Below are positions 32,455 through 41,619 of a stretch of 64,000 nt of DNA, piece by piece. Within the stretch, counting starts at the first letter, position 1; every line of letters starts with the position of its first letter. A program made the position numbers and the translations under genes. The notes beneath the pieces were generated by a model. The model saw only the letters and a list, made by a program, of their open reading frames with translations. It was not told where the DNA came from and ran no database searches. The stretch comes from Janibacter sp. Soil728 (GTDB lineage: Bacteria; Actinomycetota; Actinomycetes; Actinomycetales; Dermatophilaceae): contig NZ_LMRZ01000001.1 of the NCBI RefSeq assembly GCF_001428305.1, forward strand, positions 186,289-250,288, given 5' to 3'.

Positions 32455-32901
32455 TCAGCGCGTCAGCTGCTGCAAGGAGACGTGCACCATGGCCGGGTCG
32501 CCCGGCTCGATGAGCACGAAGCGGCCCCACAGGCCGCCGTTGCCGGTCGAGGCGCTGCAGCCGCGGGTCTGCGGGCCGGCCTCGACGTCCCCGAGGAGCT
32601 CCTGGTGCATCTTGGGCACGAAGGACTGACGACCCACTCCGCCCATCGGCTCGCAGATCGCCTCCGCCTCGGCGCGCGGGGCCGTGAAGGTCAGCGCCCA
32701 CGCGTGCTCGCGGTCCGGCAGGTCCGACGACGTGATCGTGACATCGCTCGCCCCGGCCGGCAGGTCCAGCCCGGCCTGCTGCATGGCCTCGCCCGGGCTC
32801 GGCAGGTCCTCCGTGGGGTCCTGCCCACCGAAGGAGATCGTCGAGCAGGCACTGAGGGCCAGGGCCAGCACCCCGACGACGACGATGGTGCGCAGTGTCA
32901 C
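32455..32901 (-). CDS. Small secreted lipoprotein paired with the WXG100-like protein
   Basis: This 148-residue protein has a signal peptide ending in the lipobox LSAC, with C19 as the lipidated residue. It is followed by a globular part with Cys residues near CEPMGG and GCSAST. I do not recognise the family. It starts at a GTG that overlaps the upstream gene's stop (GTGA), so the two are translationally coupled. A lipoprotein fixed on the outer face of the membrane beside a putative secreted effector could be its immunity protein or partner. That is inference. Confidence 0.7.
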   Translation of the reverse strand: MTLRTIVVVGVLALALSACSTISFGGQDPTEDLPSPGEAMQQAGLDLPAGASDVTITSSDLPDREHAWALTFTAPRAEAEAICEPMGGVGRQSFVPKMHQELLGDVEAGPQTRGCSASTGNGGLWGRFVLIEPGDPAMVHVSLQQLTR

Positions 32902-34013
32902 TGGATCTCCCCTGAGGTCGACATGGTCGAGGACTCACCGTACATCTCGAACTCCTTCGCGATCCCTGCCCTGTGCAGGGCCGCCAGCTGGGCATCGCTC
33001 ACCGTGAGCGGTCCGATCCCGGTCTCCTTGGACCCGTCCCAGTTGTACTGGTCCTGATAGGTGACGGCCGTGCTCATCTCGTAGCGGTACGGCCCGCCGG
33101 GCTCGCTCGGCGGGTAGACCGTGACCGACCCGGTCTGGCTGTACTCCATGCCACCCGTGGCATAGAACCAGTCGGCGCTCTCGTCGGGGCCGATGTAGTA
33201 GGAGTCCCAGGGCGTGCTCACGGGATAGGTCACCGGCCCGGTGATCCCTCGCGACCTGGCATCGTCCACCGCGTCCCCCGCCAGGTCCTGGCGCTGGCTC
33301 GCCGCCTGGGAGTCCAGCCCGGGGACGTCCTCGAGCATCTGGTCGACGTCCTGCTCCAGGGGCTCCCCGCCGTTGTCGAGGAAGTGGTCGAGGTTCTGCG
33401 ACGCGTTGGGCCAGTCGTCGGCCTTGAGGTCCGCACCGATGCGCGCCGCTCGGTGCGTCGCGTGGTCCACGGGTCCGGCGAACTCCGAGTCGTGCTCGCC
33501 CGCACCGCCGTCCACGGGCGTCCACGGCGGTGGCTCCGGGTCCTCGTCCAGAGAGGTCCCCGGGACGGGCTCCCCGAGCGCGGGGCCGGGGTCCGGCCGC
33601 TCCTCACCGGGCAGGCCTTCGGGCGTGCGCTTGCGGCCGTTCCACTCGTCGCGATCCGGGCGGTTCTCGTTCTCGGTGCGCGCGTCGCCCGGTGCCTCGC
33701 GGCCGCGGTCACCCGGCTCCTGCCGGTCCCGCTGGCCGGAGGACCCACCACTCGCCCCGTCCTGCTCCTCCGCCTGCTGCAGGGCAAGTCGCGCGCAGGC
33801 GCGCAGTCGTTCGGCCGCCGAACCCGTGGCCGTCGCCACCTGCTGCCAGCTGCTGCCGAACTGCTCCATGTCGGGACCGGACCACGCATCCATCAACAGG
33901 GTCAGCATCCCCGACCCTCGTGGTGCGATGTCGGCGAGGAGCTCCGCCTGCTGACCCAGCGCCTGGCTGATGTGTCGCAGTCTCGCTGTGTCCGCTCCAT
34001 GGCTGACCGGCAT
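32898..34013 (-). CDS. WXG100-like N-terminal domain protein with a long acidic linker and conserved C-terminal domain
   Basis: 371 residues. Residues 1-95 form a helical hairpin with a WSG turn (AWSGPDMEQFGSSW), as in ESX/type VII substrates. A charged Pro/Gly/Arg-rich linker spans about residues 95-190. The C-terminal region from about 250 (PVSTPWDSYYIGPDESADW, then YNWDGSKETGIGPLTVSDAQLAALHRAGIAKEF) resembles the end domain of many actinobacterial secreted WXG-type proteins. ATG 34013 follows AAGGGGGG. No ESX secretion genes are in the window. It may be an effector, adhesin or surface protein. Confidence 0.65.
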   Translation of the reverse strand: MPVSHGADTARLRHISQALGQQAELLADIAPRGSGMLTLLMDAWSGPDMEQFGSSWQQVATATGSAAERLRACARLALQQAEEQDGASGGSSGQRDRQEPGDRGREAPGDARTENENRPDRDEWNGRKRTPEGLPGEERPDPGPALGEPVPGTSLDEDPEPPPWTPVDGGAGEHDSEFAGPVDHATHRAARIGADLKADDWPNASQNLDHFLDNGGEPLEQDVDQMLEDVPGLDSQAASQRQDLAGDAVDDARSRGITGPVTYPVSTPWDSYYIGPDESADWFYATGGMEYSQTGSVTVYPPSEPGGPYRYEMSTAVTYQDQYNWDGSKETGIGPLTVSDAQLAALHRAGIAKEFEMYGESSTMSTSGEIQ

Positions 34014-34115
34014 GGTTCCCCCCTTCGACGATGTCGGGACCAACCTACGAAGGTCGCGCCGTCGTCTCCATGGGGAGGACTCCCCGACCCGAGGCGTCCG
34101 CCACGGCGAGCGCGG

Positions 34116-35201
34116 TCAGGCGAAGGGGTCCCGCCCTCGTTTGAGCGCGGCCTGCGCCTTGCCGGCCTTGCCGGTCGCCGCCCACCGCTTGCGAGCGGCA
34201 GAGCGGGCGGCCGGGTCGGTGCGCATGGCGATCCACTCGGCCTCGCGCTGCAGCTTGCCCCAGCTGTGCCACCGCCGCTCGTCCAGGTCACCGTCGGCGA
34301 GCGCGGCGCGCACCGCGCACCCCGGCTCGCTCTCGTGCCCGCAGTCGCTGAAGCGGCACGCCGCGACGAGCTGCTCGACGTCGGGGAAGGCGAGCGCCAC
34401 CCCTTCGCCGTCCTCGTGCAGGCCGATCGACCGCAATCCGGGGGTGTCGATGAGCACCCCGCCGTCCGTGAGCGGGATCAGCTCGCGCGCGGTCGTCGTG
34501 TGCCGACCCTTGCCGTCCTGCCGTGTGCCCGAGACGACCTGGAGTGGTTGCCCCGCGAGGACGTTGACGAGCGTGGACTTACCCGCCCCCGACTGACCGA
34601 TGAGGGCCGTCGTGCCGCCGGCGAGCATCGCGGCAAGGTCCTCGACCCCTTCGCCGGTCTCGGCCGAGACGGCGAGGACGCTCACCCCGGGCGCCGCCGC
34701 CTCGACCTCCGCGATCGTGGCATCCGGGTCGAAGGCCAGGTCCGCCTTGGTGAGCACCACCAGCGGTTGGGCACCCGACTCCCACGCGACGACGAGGTAG
34801 CGCTCGATCGTCGAGAGGTTGACCCGGGTCTCGAAGGGCACCGCCACGAGCACGTGGTCGAGGTTGGCGGCCATGACCTGGGCATCCGAGCGCTCCCCGG
34901 CGGCCTTGCGCACGATCGAGGTGCGGCGCGGCAGGACCACCCGCACGATGTCGCCGTCGGGGCGCCGCTCCAGACCCACCCAGTCACCGGTCGTCGGTTG
35001 GTCCTCCAGGGCAGCCCCGGCGGGCAGACGCACGAGTGCGGGGACGAGCCCACTGCAGGTGTGCACGGTGACGCGGCCGCGGTCGACGCGCCCCACGCGA
35101 CCCGCCTCGACATCGAAGGGGGTCACCCCCTGGGCGTCCTCGAAGGCACTCTCGCAGGCGGCATCCCAGCCCAGACTCGTCAGATCGATCATGGTGGTCA
35201 T
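34116..35201 (-). CDS. rsgA: Ribosome small-subunit-dependent GTPase A
   Basis: This 361-residue circularly permuted GTPase has an N-terminal OB fold. The G4 motif LTKADL precedes the Walker A GQSGAGKSTLVN and the G3 DTPGLRS. A C-terminal zinc knuckle CRFSDCGHESEPGC follows. This order of G motifs (G4-G1-G3) is diagnostic. It helps mature the 30S ribosomal subunit. ATG 35201 was chosen; a GTG three codons upstream and an ATG three codons downstream are alternatives. The basic C-terminal tail (KRWAATGKAGKAQAALKR) is common in actinobacterial members. Confidence 0.92.
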   Translation of the reverse strand: MTTMIDLTSLGWDAACESAFEDAQGVTPFDVEAGRVGRVDRGRVTVHTCSGLVPALVRLPAGAALEDQPTTGDWVGLERRPDGDIVRVVLPRRTSIVRKAAGERSDAQVMAANLDHVLVAVPFETRVNLSTIERYLVVAWESGAQPLVVLTKADLAFDPDATIAEVEAAAPGVSVLAVSAETGEGVEDLAAMLAGGTTALIGQSGAGKSTLVNVLAGQPLQVVSGTRQDGKGRHTTTARELIPLTDGGVLIDTPGLRSIGLHEDGEGVALAFPDVEQLVAACRFSDCGHESEPGCAVRAALADGDLDERRWHSWGKLQREAEWIAMRTDPAARSAARKRWAATGKAGKAQAALKRGRDPFA

Positions 35202-35254
35202 CCCCACCACGGTGGCATCGGGCCCCTGCCCACCGCCACCGAATTACGAGCGGC

Positions 35255-35764
35255 TCAGGCGCGTCGGCGCCGGCTCAGCCAGAGGACCAGCCCGACGGCG
35301 AGGATGACGACCGCGAAGCAGCAGAGCATCGAACCGAAGGTGCCCATGACGATTCCGCCGATGGACATGTCGTCGCCGACGACGAAGGGCGCCGTGCAGC
35401 TGACCGTGTAGTCGCCTGCCGTGTCCGCCTCGAAGGACATGACCCGCTCGAAGCTCTTCCCGCCCCAGCTCGCCGAGGACTCACCGGTGGAGGTGTCGGT
35501 GACCATCGCTGCGTCCGGTCCCGTGACCGTGCAGCTGGCGCCCTGCGTCTGCGACCACACCGCGCGGGAGTCGCCCTGCGCGAGCTGCACGACCTGCGGG
35601 GCCGTCTGCTCGGGCTGGTCGGCGAGGTCCAGGAGCGGTCGGACGCCCAAGAAGCCGCCCACCGCGCACATCAGGAGTGAGACGAGCAGGAGCACCGAGC
35701 CGACGATGAGCACCCATGGGCGACCCCGCTCGGCCGGCTGCGGCGAGTACTGCGGAAAACTCAT
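35255..35764 (-). CDS. Hypothetical two-TM membrane protein
   Basis: This 169-residue protein has a short Pro-rich N-terminus and a membrane segment at about 18-42. An extracytoplasmic domain with two Cys residues (SCTVTG and SCTAP) follows, then a second membrane segment near 140-163 and a basic tail RRRR. No family is recognised. Its ATG overlaps the stop of the anti-sigma-type ATPase gene (ATGA). The pairing may mean that it senses envelope conditions for that regulator, but this is speculation. Confidence 0.65.
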   Translation of the reverse strand: MSFPQYSPQPAERGRPWVLIVGSVLLLVSLLMCAVGGFLGVRPLLDLADQPEQTAPQVVQLAQGDSRAVWSQTQGASCTVTGPDAAMVTDTSTGESSASWGGKSFERVMSFEADTAGDYTVSCTAPFVVGDDMSIGGIVMGTFGSMLCCFAVVILAVGLVLWLSRRRRA

Positions 35765-36240
35765 GGGCCGACCCTACGGCGGGACGGCCCGCCCAGCGCG
35801 GCCCACACGGTGGTCTGCCGCTCGTCGCGCTGCACGCCCCACTCGTGGGCGATGCTGCGCACGATCCGCAGGCCGCGACCGGACGTGGCCCACATCTGGC
35901 GCGGGGCCGGGGCCGGCTCGGTCTCGGCGCCGCCGTCGCTGACCTCGATCTCGACGGAGTCGCCGCGGGCCTTCCAGTGGATGCGCACCGTCCGGTCCGA
36001 GAGCGGAGCGGCATGGCGAAGGGAGTTGGTCACGAGCTCGGTGGCCACCAGCTCTGCCTCGCTGACGATCTCGTCGGAGACCCCGCGCGCGGTGAGGTCC
36101 AGGGCGATCGCCTCGCGGACCCTGGTGACGGTCTGCAGCTCCCAGCGGGCACGGATGGTGCGCGCCTGACCACGGCCGATGTCACCGCCGAAGGAGTCAA
36201 CGGTGCGCGCGGCGCCCATGCCGTCGTGTGCCTGGCCCAT
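35761..36240 (-). CDS. Anti-sigma-factor-type serine kinase/ATPase (HATPase_c, RsbW/SpoIIAB-like)
   Basis: This 159-residue protein has the GHKL fold. The N-box is ELVATELVTNSLRHA near residue 65, the G1 box EIEVSDGG and the G2 box TSGRGLRIVRSIA. These bind ATP. Single-domain proteins of this type in actinobacteria bind alternative sigma factors or phosphorylate anti-sigma antagonists. No sigma factor or antagonist is adjacent. The start may lie at the first ATG or seven residues later. Confidence 0.82.
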   Translation of the reverse strand: MGQAHDGMGAARTVDSFGGDIGRGQARTIRARWELQTVTRVREAIALDLTARGVSDEIVSEAELVATELVTNSLRHAAPLSDRTVRIHWKARGDSVEIEVSDGGAETEPAPAPRQMWATSGRGLRIVRSIAHEWGVQRDERQTTVWAALGGPSRRRVGP

Positions 36241-36341
36241 GATCTGCAGGGGTCCCTTCGTCGCGGTCGCTGGCTAGGTCATTGTCCCTGCTCCGGCGGT
36301 GCGGCCCAACCCAGCCACGCCGAGGGCCTACGCTGACCGCC

Positions 36342-37226
36342 ATGGGTAAGGCATCTCGTCGTAAGAAGGACGCACAGGGCAAGACCACCAAGGTCGCCCC
36401 TGCGCCCTATGTGGCACGCCCCTTCGAGGGGCTGCCGGGCGAGCCCGACTGGGTCGCCGCCTACGAGATCCTCCCGGCGGCGACGGCTGTCCTGACGCTC
36501 AAGGCGGGTGCCGTCCCCGAGGGCTCGCCCGCGACGGTCACCCTCGCGAGCGTCCTGCCGATGGCCTGGCCGGCACTGCGCCGCCAGGACGGCGAGGTCC
36601 TCATCGCCAGCCAGTCCGGCTCCAGCAGCAGCGACCCGAGCCGCGACCTCGCGCAGGCACTGCTCACCGCGCTCGCCACCGAGCCGGGCGCCCCGATCCC
36701 GCAGCTGCCGCGCACCACCGTGGAGACGCCGCGGCTGCAGGAGCTCGTCGACACCGACGCTCCCTTCGAGATCACCGTCCACGACGGCTTCGACTTCTGG
36801 GTCGACGGTCAGGAGCTGACCGGTGAGGCCGCCGCGTCGCTCGAGCAGGCCAACGAGTCGGTCGTGCCGACCTCCCCGATCGCCGGCACCCCGAGCAGCT
36901 ACTGGTGCCGCATCGGCGAGCGCACCTACATCCGTCACGTCCTCGCCGACGACGAGGACACCGCGACCACGGCCCTCGCCCGGCTCCACGCGAAGGGGGA
37001 GGCGCACCTCGACGAGGAGCGTCGCCTCCTCGGCGCCTTCCGCGCCGGTGGTCTGCTCGTCCCCGTGTGGGAGGTCCCCGCCGACTCCGAGCCGTCGGAG
37101 CACGAGGGCGCGGTCGCCGACTTCGCCGCGCGGTACGCCACTGCTGTCGCAACCACCGACGAGCTCACTGCCGAGGAGCGCCGGGCCCGGTCCGGCCTGC
37201 TCTCGCGGCAGGTGACGCTGCGCTGA
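36342..37226 (+). CDS. DUF5926-family protein
   Basis: This 294-residue protein opens MGKASRRKK and contains PYVARPFEGLPGEPDWVAAYEILPAAT, the hallmark of an actinobacteria-specific family (DUF5926). In other species the gene is sometimes loosely labelled SecA-related. The basic N-terminus and Ala/Glu-rich body have no membrane segment. The ATG is preceded by CGCTGACCGCC. It lies 2 bp before the glycosyltransferase gene, so they may be co-transcribed. Function is not known. Confidence 0.8.
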   Translation: MGKASRRKKDAQGKTTKVAPAPYVARPFEGLPGEPDWVAAYEILPAATAVLTLKAGAVPEGSPATVTLASVLPMAWPALRRQDGEVLIASQSGSSSSDPSRDLAQALLTALATEPGAPIPQLPRTTVETPRLQELVDTDAPFEITVHDGFDFWVDGQELTGEAAASLEQANESVVPTSPIAGTPSSYWCRIGERTYIRHVLADDEDTATTALARLHAKGEAHLDEERRLLGAFRAGGLLVPVWEVPADSEPSEHEGAVADFAARYATAVATTDELTAEERRARSGLLSRQVTLR

Positions 37227-37228
37227 TC

Positions 37229-37930
37229 ATGTCCGCGGGAGTGGCCGCGATCGTCCCGGCCAAGGACGAGGCAGATCGCGTCGCCGCGACCGTCACGGCC
37301 CTCCTCGCGCTGGACGTCGTCGACCTCGTCGTCGTCGTCGACGACGGGTCGACCGATGCCACCGCCGCGGTCGCCGCCGATGCGGAGGCCGTCGTCGTGC
37401 GCCACCCGGCCAACCGGGGCAAGGCCGCAGCCCTCGAGACGGGCGTCGCGCGACTCGTCGAGGAGGAGACCCGCACCGGCTCCGATCCGCACGTCCTGCT
37501 CTTCGCCGACGCCGACCTCGGCGACTCGGCAGCCAACCTCGAGCCGCTGCTGCTCCCGGTCCTTGCCGGCACCGCCGACCTGGCCGTCGCCAACATCCCC
37601 AGGAGTGCCTCCTCGCTCGGGTCCGGACGCGTGGTGCGGCTGGCCCGGGCCCAGATCGAGGCGATGACGGGCCGCACGATCGAGCAGCCGCTGAACGGCA
37701 TGCGCGCCATGACCCGGGAGACCTTCGCCGACGCGACACCGCTGGCGAGCGGCTGGGGTGTCGAGGCCGCGATGCTCGTCGACGTCCTGCGAGCCGGCCG
37801 CCGGGTCGTCGAGGTCCCCATCGAGCTGACCCATCGGCGCACCGGCAACGACCTCTCGGGACGCCTGCACCGGGCCAAGCAGCTGCGCGATGTCTCGACC
37901 GCGCTGCTCGCCCGTCGTTTCCTGTCGTGA
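37229..37930 (+). CDS. Family 2 glycosyltransferase
   Basis: This 233-residue protein has the GT-A fold. AAIVPAKDEADRVAATV is at the N-terminus, DDGSTDAT near residue 40 and the metal-binding DADLGD near residue 93. A later QPLNGMRAMTRETF segment holds acceptor-loop residues. Short GT2 proteins of this type transfer sugars from nucleotide-sugars to polyprenyl phosphate. Its stop overlaps the start of the GT-C membrane enzyme (GTGA), which would use such a lipid-linked sugar. This supports a two-step cell-envelope glycan route. Confidence 0.85.
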   Translation: MSAGVAAIVPAKDEADRVAATVTALLALDVVDLVVVVDDGSTDATAAVAADAEAVVVRHPANRGKAAALETGVARLVEEETRTGSDPHVLLFADADLGDSAANLEPLLLPVLAGTADLAVANIPRSASSLGSGRVVRLARAQIEAMTGRTIEQPLNGMRAMTRETFADATPLASGWGVEAAMLVDVLRAGRRVVEVPIELTHRRTGNDLSGRLHRAKQLRDVSTALLARRFLS

Positions 37931-39504
37931 CGGACGCCCGCACCGATCGCGATCCGCTGGGGCTCGTCCTGCTCGCGGCCGCGATCGGGCTGCTGCTGCT
38001 CGTCGGGGTCAGTGGCACCTCGCTCGCGCTGCCGCCTCTCGGGAGGCACGGCTGGGCACCACCGAGCCTGCCCTGGCAGCTCGGCGGCTGGACCGTCGTC
38101 GCACTGCAGACCGTGGGCTACCTCCTCGGCGGGCTCTCGCTGTGGCGGCACGTGCGGCGGCCCACCCCCCTTCGTCTGCGGTGGTGGCAGCTCGCGCTGC
38201 TCGCCGCGCTGATCCTGCTCACGGCTCCCTTCGGCACCGCGGACCACACCAACTACGCCGCCTACGGGCGCATCCTCGTCGAGGGCGGCGACCCGTGGTC
38301 GGTGGTCCCGGCCGACTGGCGAGGCGGTATCGACCCCGTCGTCAGTCGGGTGCAGGACCCGTGGCAGGAGGCGACGAGCGTCTACGGCCCGGTCGGCACC
38401 TGGCTCATGGGTCTGTCGGCGTGGCTGGGCGGAGAGGTCGCCCGTCAGGTCGTGTGGGTCTGGCAGGTCCTGGTCGTGGCGGCCTGGCTCGGCACCCGCG
38501 AGCTGCTCGTCCGTCTCGGGCCCGCTCGCTCGACCGTCGATCGCTGGTGGACGACCAATGTCGTCGTGCTCGGCGCCGGCGTCCTCGGCGCGCACGTCGA
38601 CATGCTGGCCGTCTGCGCGATGGCGGCTGCTCTCGGACTCGGGCTGGCCCGCCGGCCGCTGCTGGCCGGGCTCGCGACGGGTCTCGCCGCCAGCACCAAG
38701 CTGACTGCGGGCGTCGTCGGCATCGCGCTGCTCTGGGCGCTCGTCGCCGAGCGCAGGCACCCGCAGGCCCCCCCACCTGCGCACGACCTCAAGGAGATGC
38801 GCCCGAACCGCACTGCCCCGGCGCACGACCTCAAGGAGATGCGGTTGGGAGGAGTGGCTCGGCTGGTCATCGGCGCGCTTCTCCTCCTCGTCCCGGCTCA
38901 TCTGGTCATCGGGTGGCAGGCCCTGGGTCGGATCGTGCAGGCCGGCGGCGGCATCTCCTACGCCATGCCGTGGCGGGCGGTCTACACGGCGCTGGACCTG
39001 GTGATGAGCGAGCCGGCCGCCCGGTCGGCGACCACGTGGATCGCCGCCGTCGGGTGCGTCCTGATCGCGCTCGCCCTGTGGCGCCTCACCGACGCACTGA
39101 CCGAGATCCTCGCGGTCCGCGTGCTCTTCGTCCTCACGACCGCCTACTCGCTCGGGGCCGGCTACGTCCTGCCCTGGTACGAGCTGCCGCAGTGGCTCGC
39201 GACGGCGGCGCTCGTCGGTCTGCTGTCGACCGAGGGCTGGCGCCGCTTCCGTCCGCTCCTGCTGCTGCTCGTGGCCCGATCGGTCGTGCTCGCGCTGGCC
39301 TATGTCCCCGGACGAGTCCACCTGCCCGACGACATCGAGGCGGTGACCCTGGGGTTCCGCTTCGTCGCGTCACCGCTGATGACGCTGGCCGTGTGGGTCG
39401 CTCTGTGGATCATGTGGCGTCGCGCTGCCCAGACCACAGGACGAGCAGCGCCGGGCCGAGGACCAACGCCGCAGCAGCCGGGATCGCCGTACCCGAGTCG
39501 TTGA
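37927..39504 (+). CDS. GT-C membrane glycosyltransferase, polyprenyl-phosphomannose-dependent (MptA/B-like), with DLKEMR repeat insert
   Basis: This 525-residue protein has about 12 membrane segments. The early extracellular loop contains FGTADHTNYAAYGRILVEGGDPW, the expected site of catalytic acidic residues. It resembles the alpha-1,6-mannosyltransferases that build mannans from polyprenyl-phosphomannose. At about residues 284-306, between two membrane helices, are two in-frame copies of PAHDLKEMR encoded by the dispersed repeat. The C-terminal 30 residues are low-complexity and are encoded over the 3' end of the convergent gene at 39410. A GTG start overlaps the GT2 stop. Confidence 0.8.
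   Translation: MTDARTDRDPLGLVLLAAAIGLLLLVGVSGTSLALPPLGRHGWAPPSLPWQLGGWTVVALQTVGYLLGGLSLWRHVRRPTPLRLRWWQLALLAALILLTAPFGTADHTNYAAYGRILVEGGDPWSVVPADWRGGIDPVVSRVQDPWQEATSVYGPVGTWLMGLSAWLGGEVARQVVWVWQVLVVAAWLGTRELLVRLGPARSTVDRWWTTNVVVLGAGVLGAHVDMLAVCAMAAALGLGLARRPLLAGLATGLAASTKLTAGVVGIALLWALVAERRHPQAPPPAHDLKEMRPNRTAPAHDLKEMRLGGVARLVIGALLLLVPAHLVIGWQALGRIVQAGGGISYAMPWRAVYTALDLVMSEPAARSATTWIAAVGCVLIALALWRLTDALTEILAVRVLFVLTTAYSLGAGYVLPWYELPQWLATAALVGLLSTEGWRRFRPLLLLLVARSVVLALAYVPGRVHLPDDIEAVTLGFRFVASPLMTLAVWVALWIMWRRAAQTTGRAAPGRGPTPQQPGSPYPSR
38778..38843. repeat. Two in-gene copies of the dispersed 'DLKEMR' repeat
   Basis: Copies at 38778-38802 and 38821-38843 share GCGCACGACCTCAAGGAGAT and are spaced 18 bp apart. 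Both are read in the same frame (HDLKEMR) inside the GT-C mannosyltransferase-like gene. The first copy keeps TGCGC arms able to pair. Confidence 0.8.
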
Positions 39505-41563
39505 GCAGGAAGCCCACGGTGAGCGCCACGACCAGCCCGATGAGCCCGACGCGCAGGGCCGGGTAGGCCTCGAAGATCGGCTGCAACCGTTGCCCCGCAA
39601 CGCTCCCCGGTCGAGCGAGGACCCAGATGAGGGCGATCAGCGCGACCGGCACGAGCAGCGCAGCGCGCTCCGGGCCGAGGAGCAGGTCGACATTGGTCTG
39701 CAGCTTGCGTCCGACGATGCCCCAGGCGTCACCGTCGAGCAGGCTCTGGAAGAACCGCCCCAGGTGGGTGCGCTTCTCCTCGGGGCGCAGCCAGTCCGCG
39801 CCCGCCATGGCGAGGAAGCCGACCCCGGTGGCCACCGCGATACCCAGCAGCCTGGGCCAGGTCAGACGCACCCCGGCGACCGCGAGGACGAGGTAGCCGA
39901 CCGACGGGATGAGGGCCAGGGCCCCGCCCCCGTCAGCGCCCAGCCACGCGTCGACGACGAAGGTCGTCAGACCCACGACCGCGACCACGACGACAGCCAG
40001 GCGTCGGCGCCCTTGCCCCAGCAGCGGGTCGGCGAGTGCTGCCATGAGCAGGAAGGCGGCGGCGACGAAGATCGCGAAGGGGACATTGCCGAAGCCGTGG
40101 AAGCGGCCACCGTCCAGGGGCAGCAGCCCGAGGACGGACAGCATCGTCATCCGTCCGCCCGCGAGGAGCAGGTCACCGGCGAGCAGGAGGAAGGTCACGG
40201 CGCTCACCACCCCGACGCTGATCAGAGCAGCGGCTGGGCCCTCGGCCCGCCAGCGCAGGGCCGACCACCGCAGGGCCGCCCAGACCACCGCGAGCGCCAG
40301 GGCGAGCAGGGTCAGGTCGATGACCGTCAGGCGCAGGACGAAGGCCGTCATGGGTCGGGTCGAGTCGAACCAGCGGGTCAGGGTGACCAGGTAGGTGGAC
40401 GCCGGGACCGCCATCGCCGCCAGCCCGACGAGCCCCACCCCGCGGCTCACCACCGGGCGCCAGCGCCGAGGACCGAAGCCCCACGCCAGCCCCGCGGCGG
40501 CGAGCAGGGCAACCAGCCCGATGCCGAAGCCGCGGAAGAAGGGCGGGATGACCTCGTCTGCCGCTCGCAGCTGGGCGTCGTCGTCGACGAGGGAGGCGAT
40601 CCGGTCGTCGACGGGCGACGCGTCGGCGACCGGGACCAGCTGGCGGCCCGCGAGGCCCTCCGGCACGCTCATCCCGGCAGTCGTGAGCACCGTGTGGGTC
40701 ACATCGGCGACCTGGGCCATCTCGTCGCGCGTCGTCGAGTCGGAGTGCAGCCACCCGGGACGGATTCCCGCGCCGGCCATGGCGAGGACCCGCAGGCCCG
40801 GCTGGCCACCGTCGTCGGACAGGCCCGCGAGGACGATGACGGTCTGCGAGTCGGCCCCCGCGACGACGTCGGCGACGACCGCATCGACCGCCGCGACCTC
40901 GCGGGTGCGGACCTCGCCGGGCTGCGGGGCGGACACCGGTGGCGCGCCGGCGAGGGTGATCGCACAGGTCTCGTTGATCCCGGGCTCGCCGCTGGGCACC
41001 ACCCCGTCGCGGTCCGCCATCGCGAGCACGGCGCCGGCGCCGCTGCCGGCGATGCACCCTCCGGCCTCGCGGACGGCCGTGCCGAGGGTGCCGATCTGCG
41101 CCTTGAAGCCTTGGGCCGCAACCCCCTTCGACAGGTCCTGCCAGTAGCCACGGTCCAACTCGACCGCGGTGAGCTCGGGGCCGGACTCGGGGAGGGAGGG
41201 CAGCGGGCCGCAGTGCGGCAGCGCCCGGGGGTGGGCTCGCAGCTCCTCGCGGGTGACATCGCGGGGTACGGCGGCGCGGTTGCCGGCAGAGAGCCCGAGC
41301 CAGCCGTCGGCCGGGCAGGAGGTGAAGTAGGTGGAGCGGACGTTGAGGTTGGTGATGGCCGCGCTGCCGGCGAAGGAGTGGATGGCCGGCGTGGCCTCGG
41401 CCGTGACATCGCTCCACGACAGGCCCGGCGCACCGATGACGATGACATCGCGTGGCTCCTGCGCGGCCGCCGACGACGGTGCGAGCACCCCGAGGAGCAC
41501 GAGCAGCGGGAGCACCAGCGCGAGCACACCTCCGGGACGAAGGGAGTGCCGCGCGCTCATCAT
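39410..41563 (-). CDS. Membrane protein with alkaline-phosphatase-like extracytoplasmic domain
   Basis: This 717-residue protein has a signal peptide ending APSSAAAQ. An extracytoplasmic domain spans about residues 37-330 (VIVIGAPGLSWSDVT, then SADGW-like WLGLSAGNRA, then VADVTHTVL). Nine or more membrane helices follow from about 345. The ectodomain resembles alkaline-phosphatase-superfamily folds, but I cannot assign the metal ligands. Related actinobacterial proteins are uncharacterised. It sits between glycosyltransferase genes and may modify envelope glycans or lipids. Its last 31 codons overlap the convergent GT-C gene. Confidence 0.7.
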   Translation of the reverse strand: MMSARHSLRPGGVLALVLPLLVLLGVLAPSSAAAQEPRDVIVIGAPGLSWSDVTAEATPAIHSFAGSAAITNLNVRSTYFTSCPADGWLGLSAGNRAAVPRDVTREELRAHPRALPHCGPLPSLPESGPELTAVELDRGYWQDLSKGVAAQGFKAQIGTLGTAVREAGGCIAGSGAGAVLAMADRDGVVPSGEPGINETCAITLAGAPPVSAPQPGEVRTREVAAVDAVVADVVAGADSQTVIVLAGLSDDGGQPGLRVLAMAGAGIRPGWLHSDSTTRDEMAQVADVTHTVLTTAGMSVPEGLAGRQLVPVADASPVDDRIASLVDDDAQLRAADEVIPPFFRGFGIGLVALLAAAGLAWGFGPRRWRPVVSRGVGLVGLAAMAVPASTYLVTLTRWFDSTRPMTAFVLRLTVIDLTLLALALAVVWAALRWSALRWRAEGPAAALISVGVVSAVTFLLLAGDLLLAGGRMTMLSVLGLLPLDGGRFHGFGNVPFAIFVAAAFLLMAALADPLLGQGRRRLAVVVVAVVGLTTFVVDAWLGADGGGALALIPSVGYLVLAVAGVRLTWPRLLGIAVATGVGFLAMAGADWLRPEEKRTHLGRFFQSLLDGDAWGIVGRKLQTNVDLLLGPERAALLVPVALIALIWVLARPGSVAGQRLQPIFEAYPALRVGLIGLVVALTVGFLLNDSGTAIPAAAALVLGPALLVLWSGQRDAT

Positions 41564-41619
41564 GTGCCCACCGTAGTGACCTGCACGGTCTGCGAGCGTG
41601 CGTCGGACACAATGGCGGC

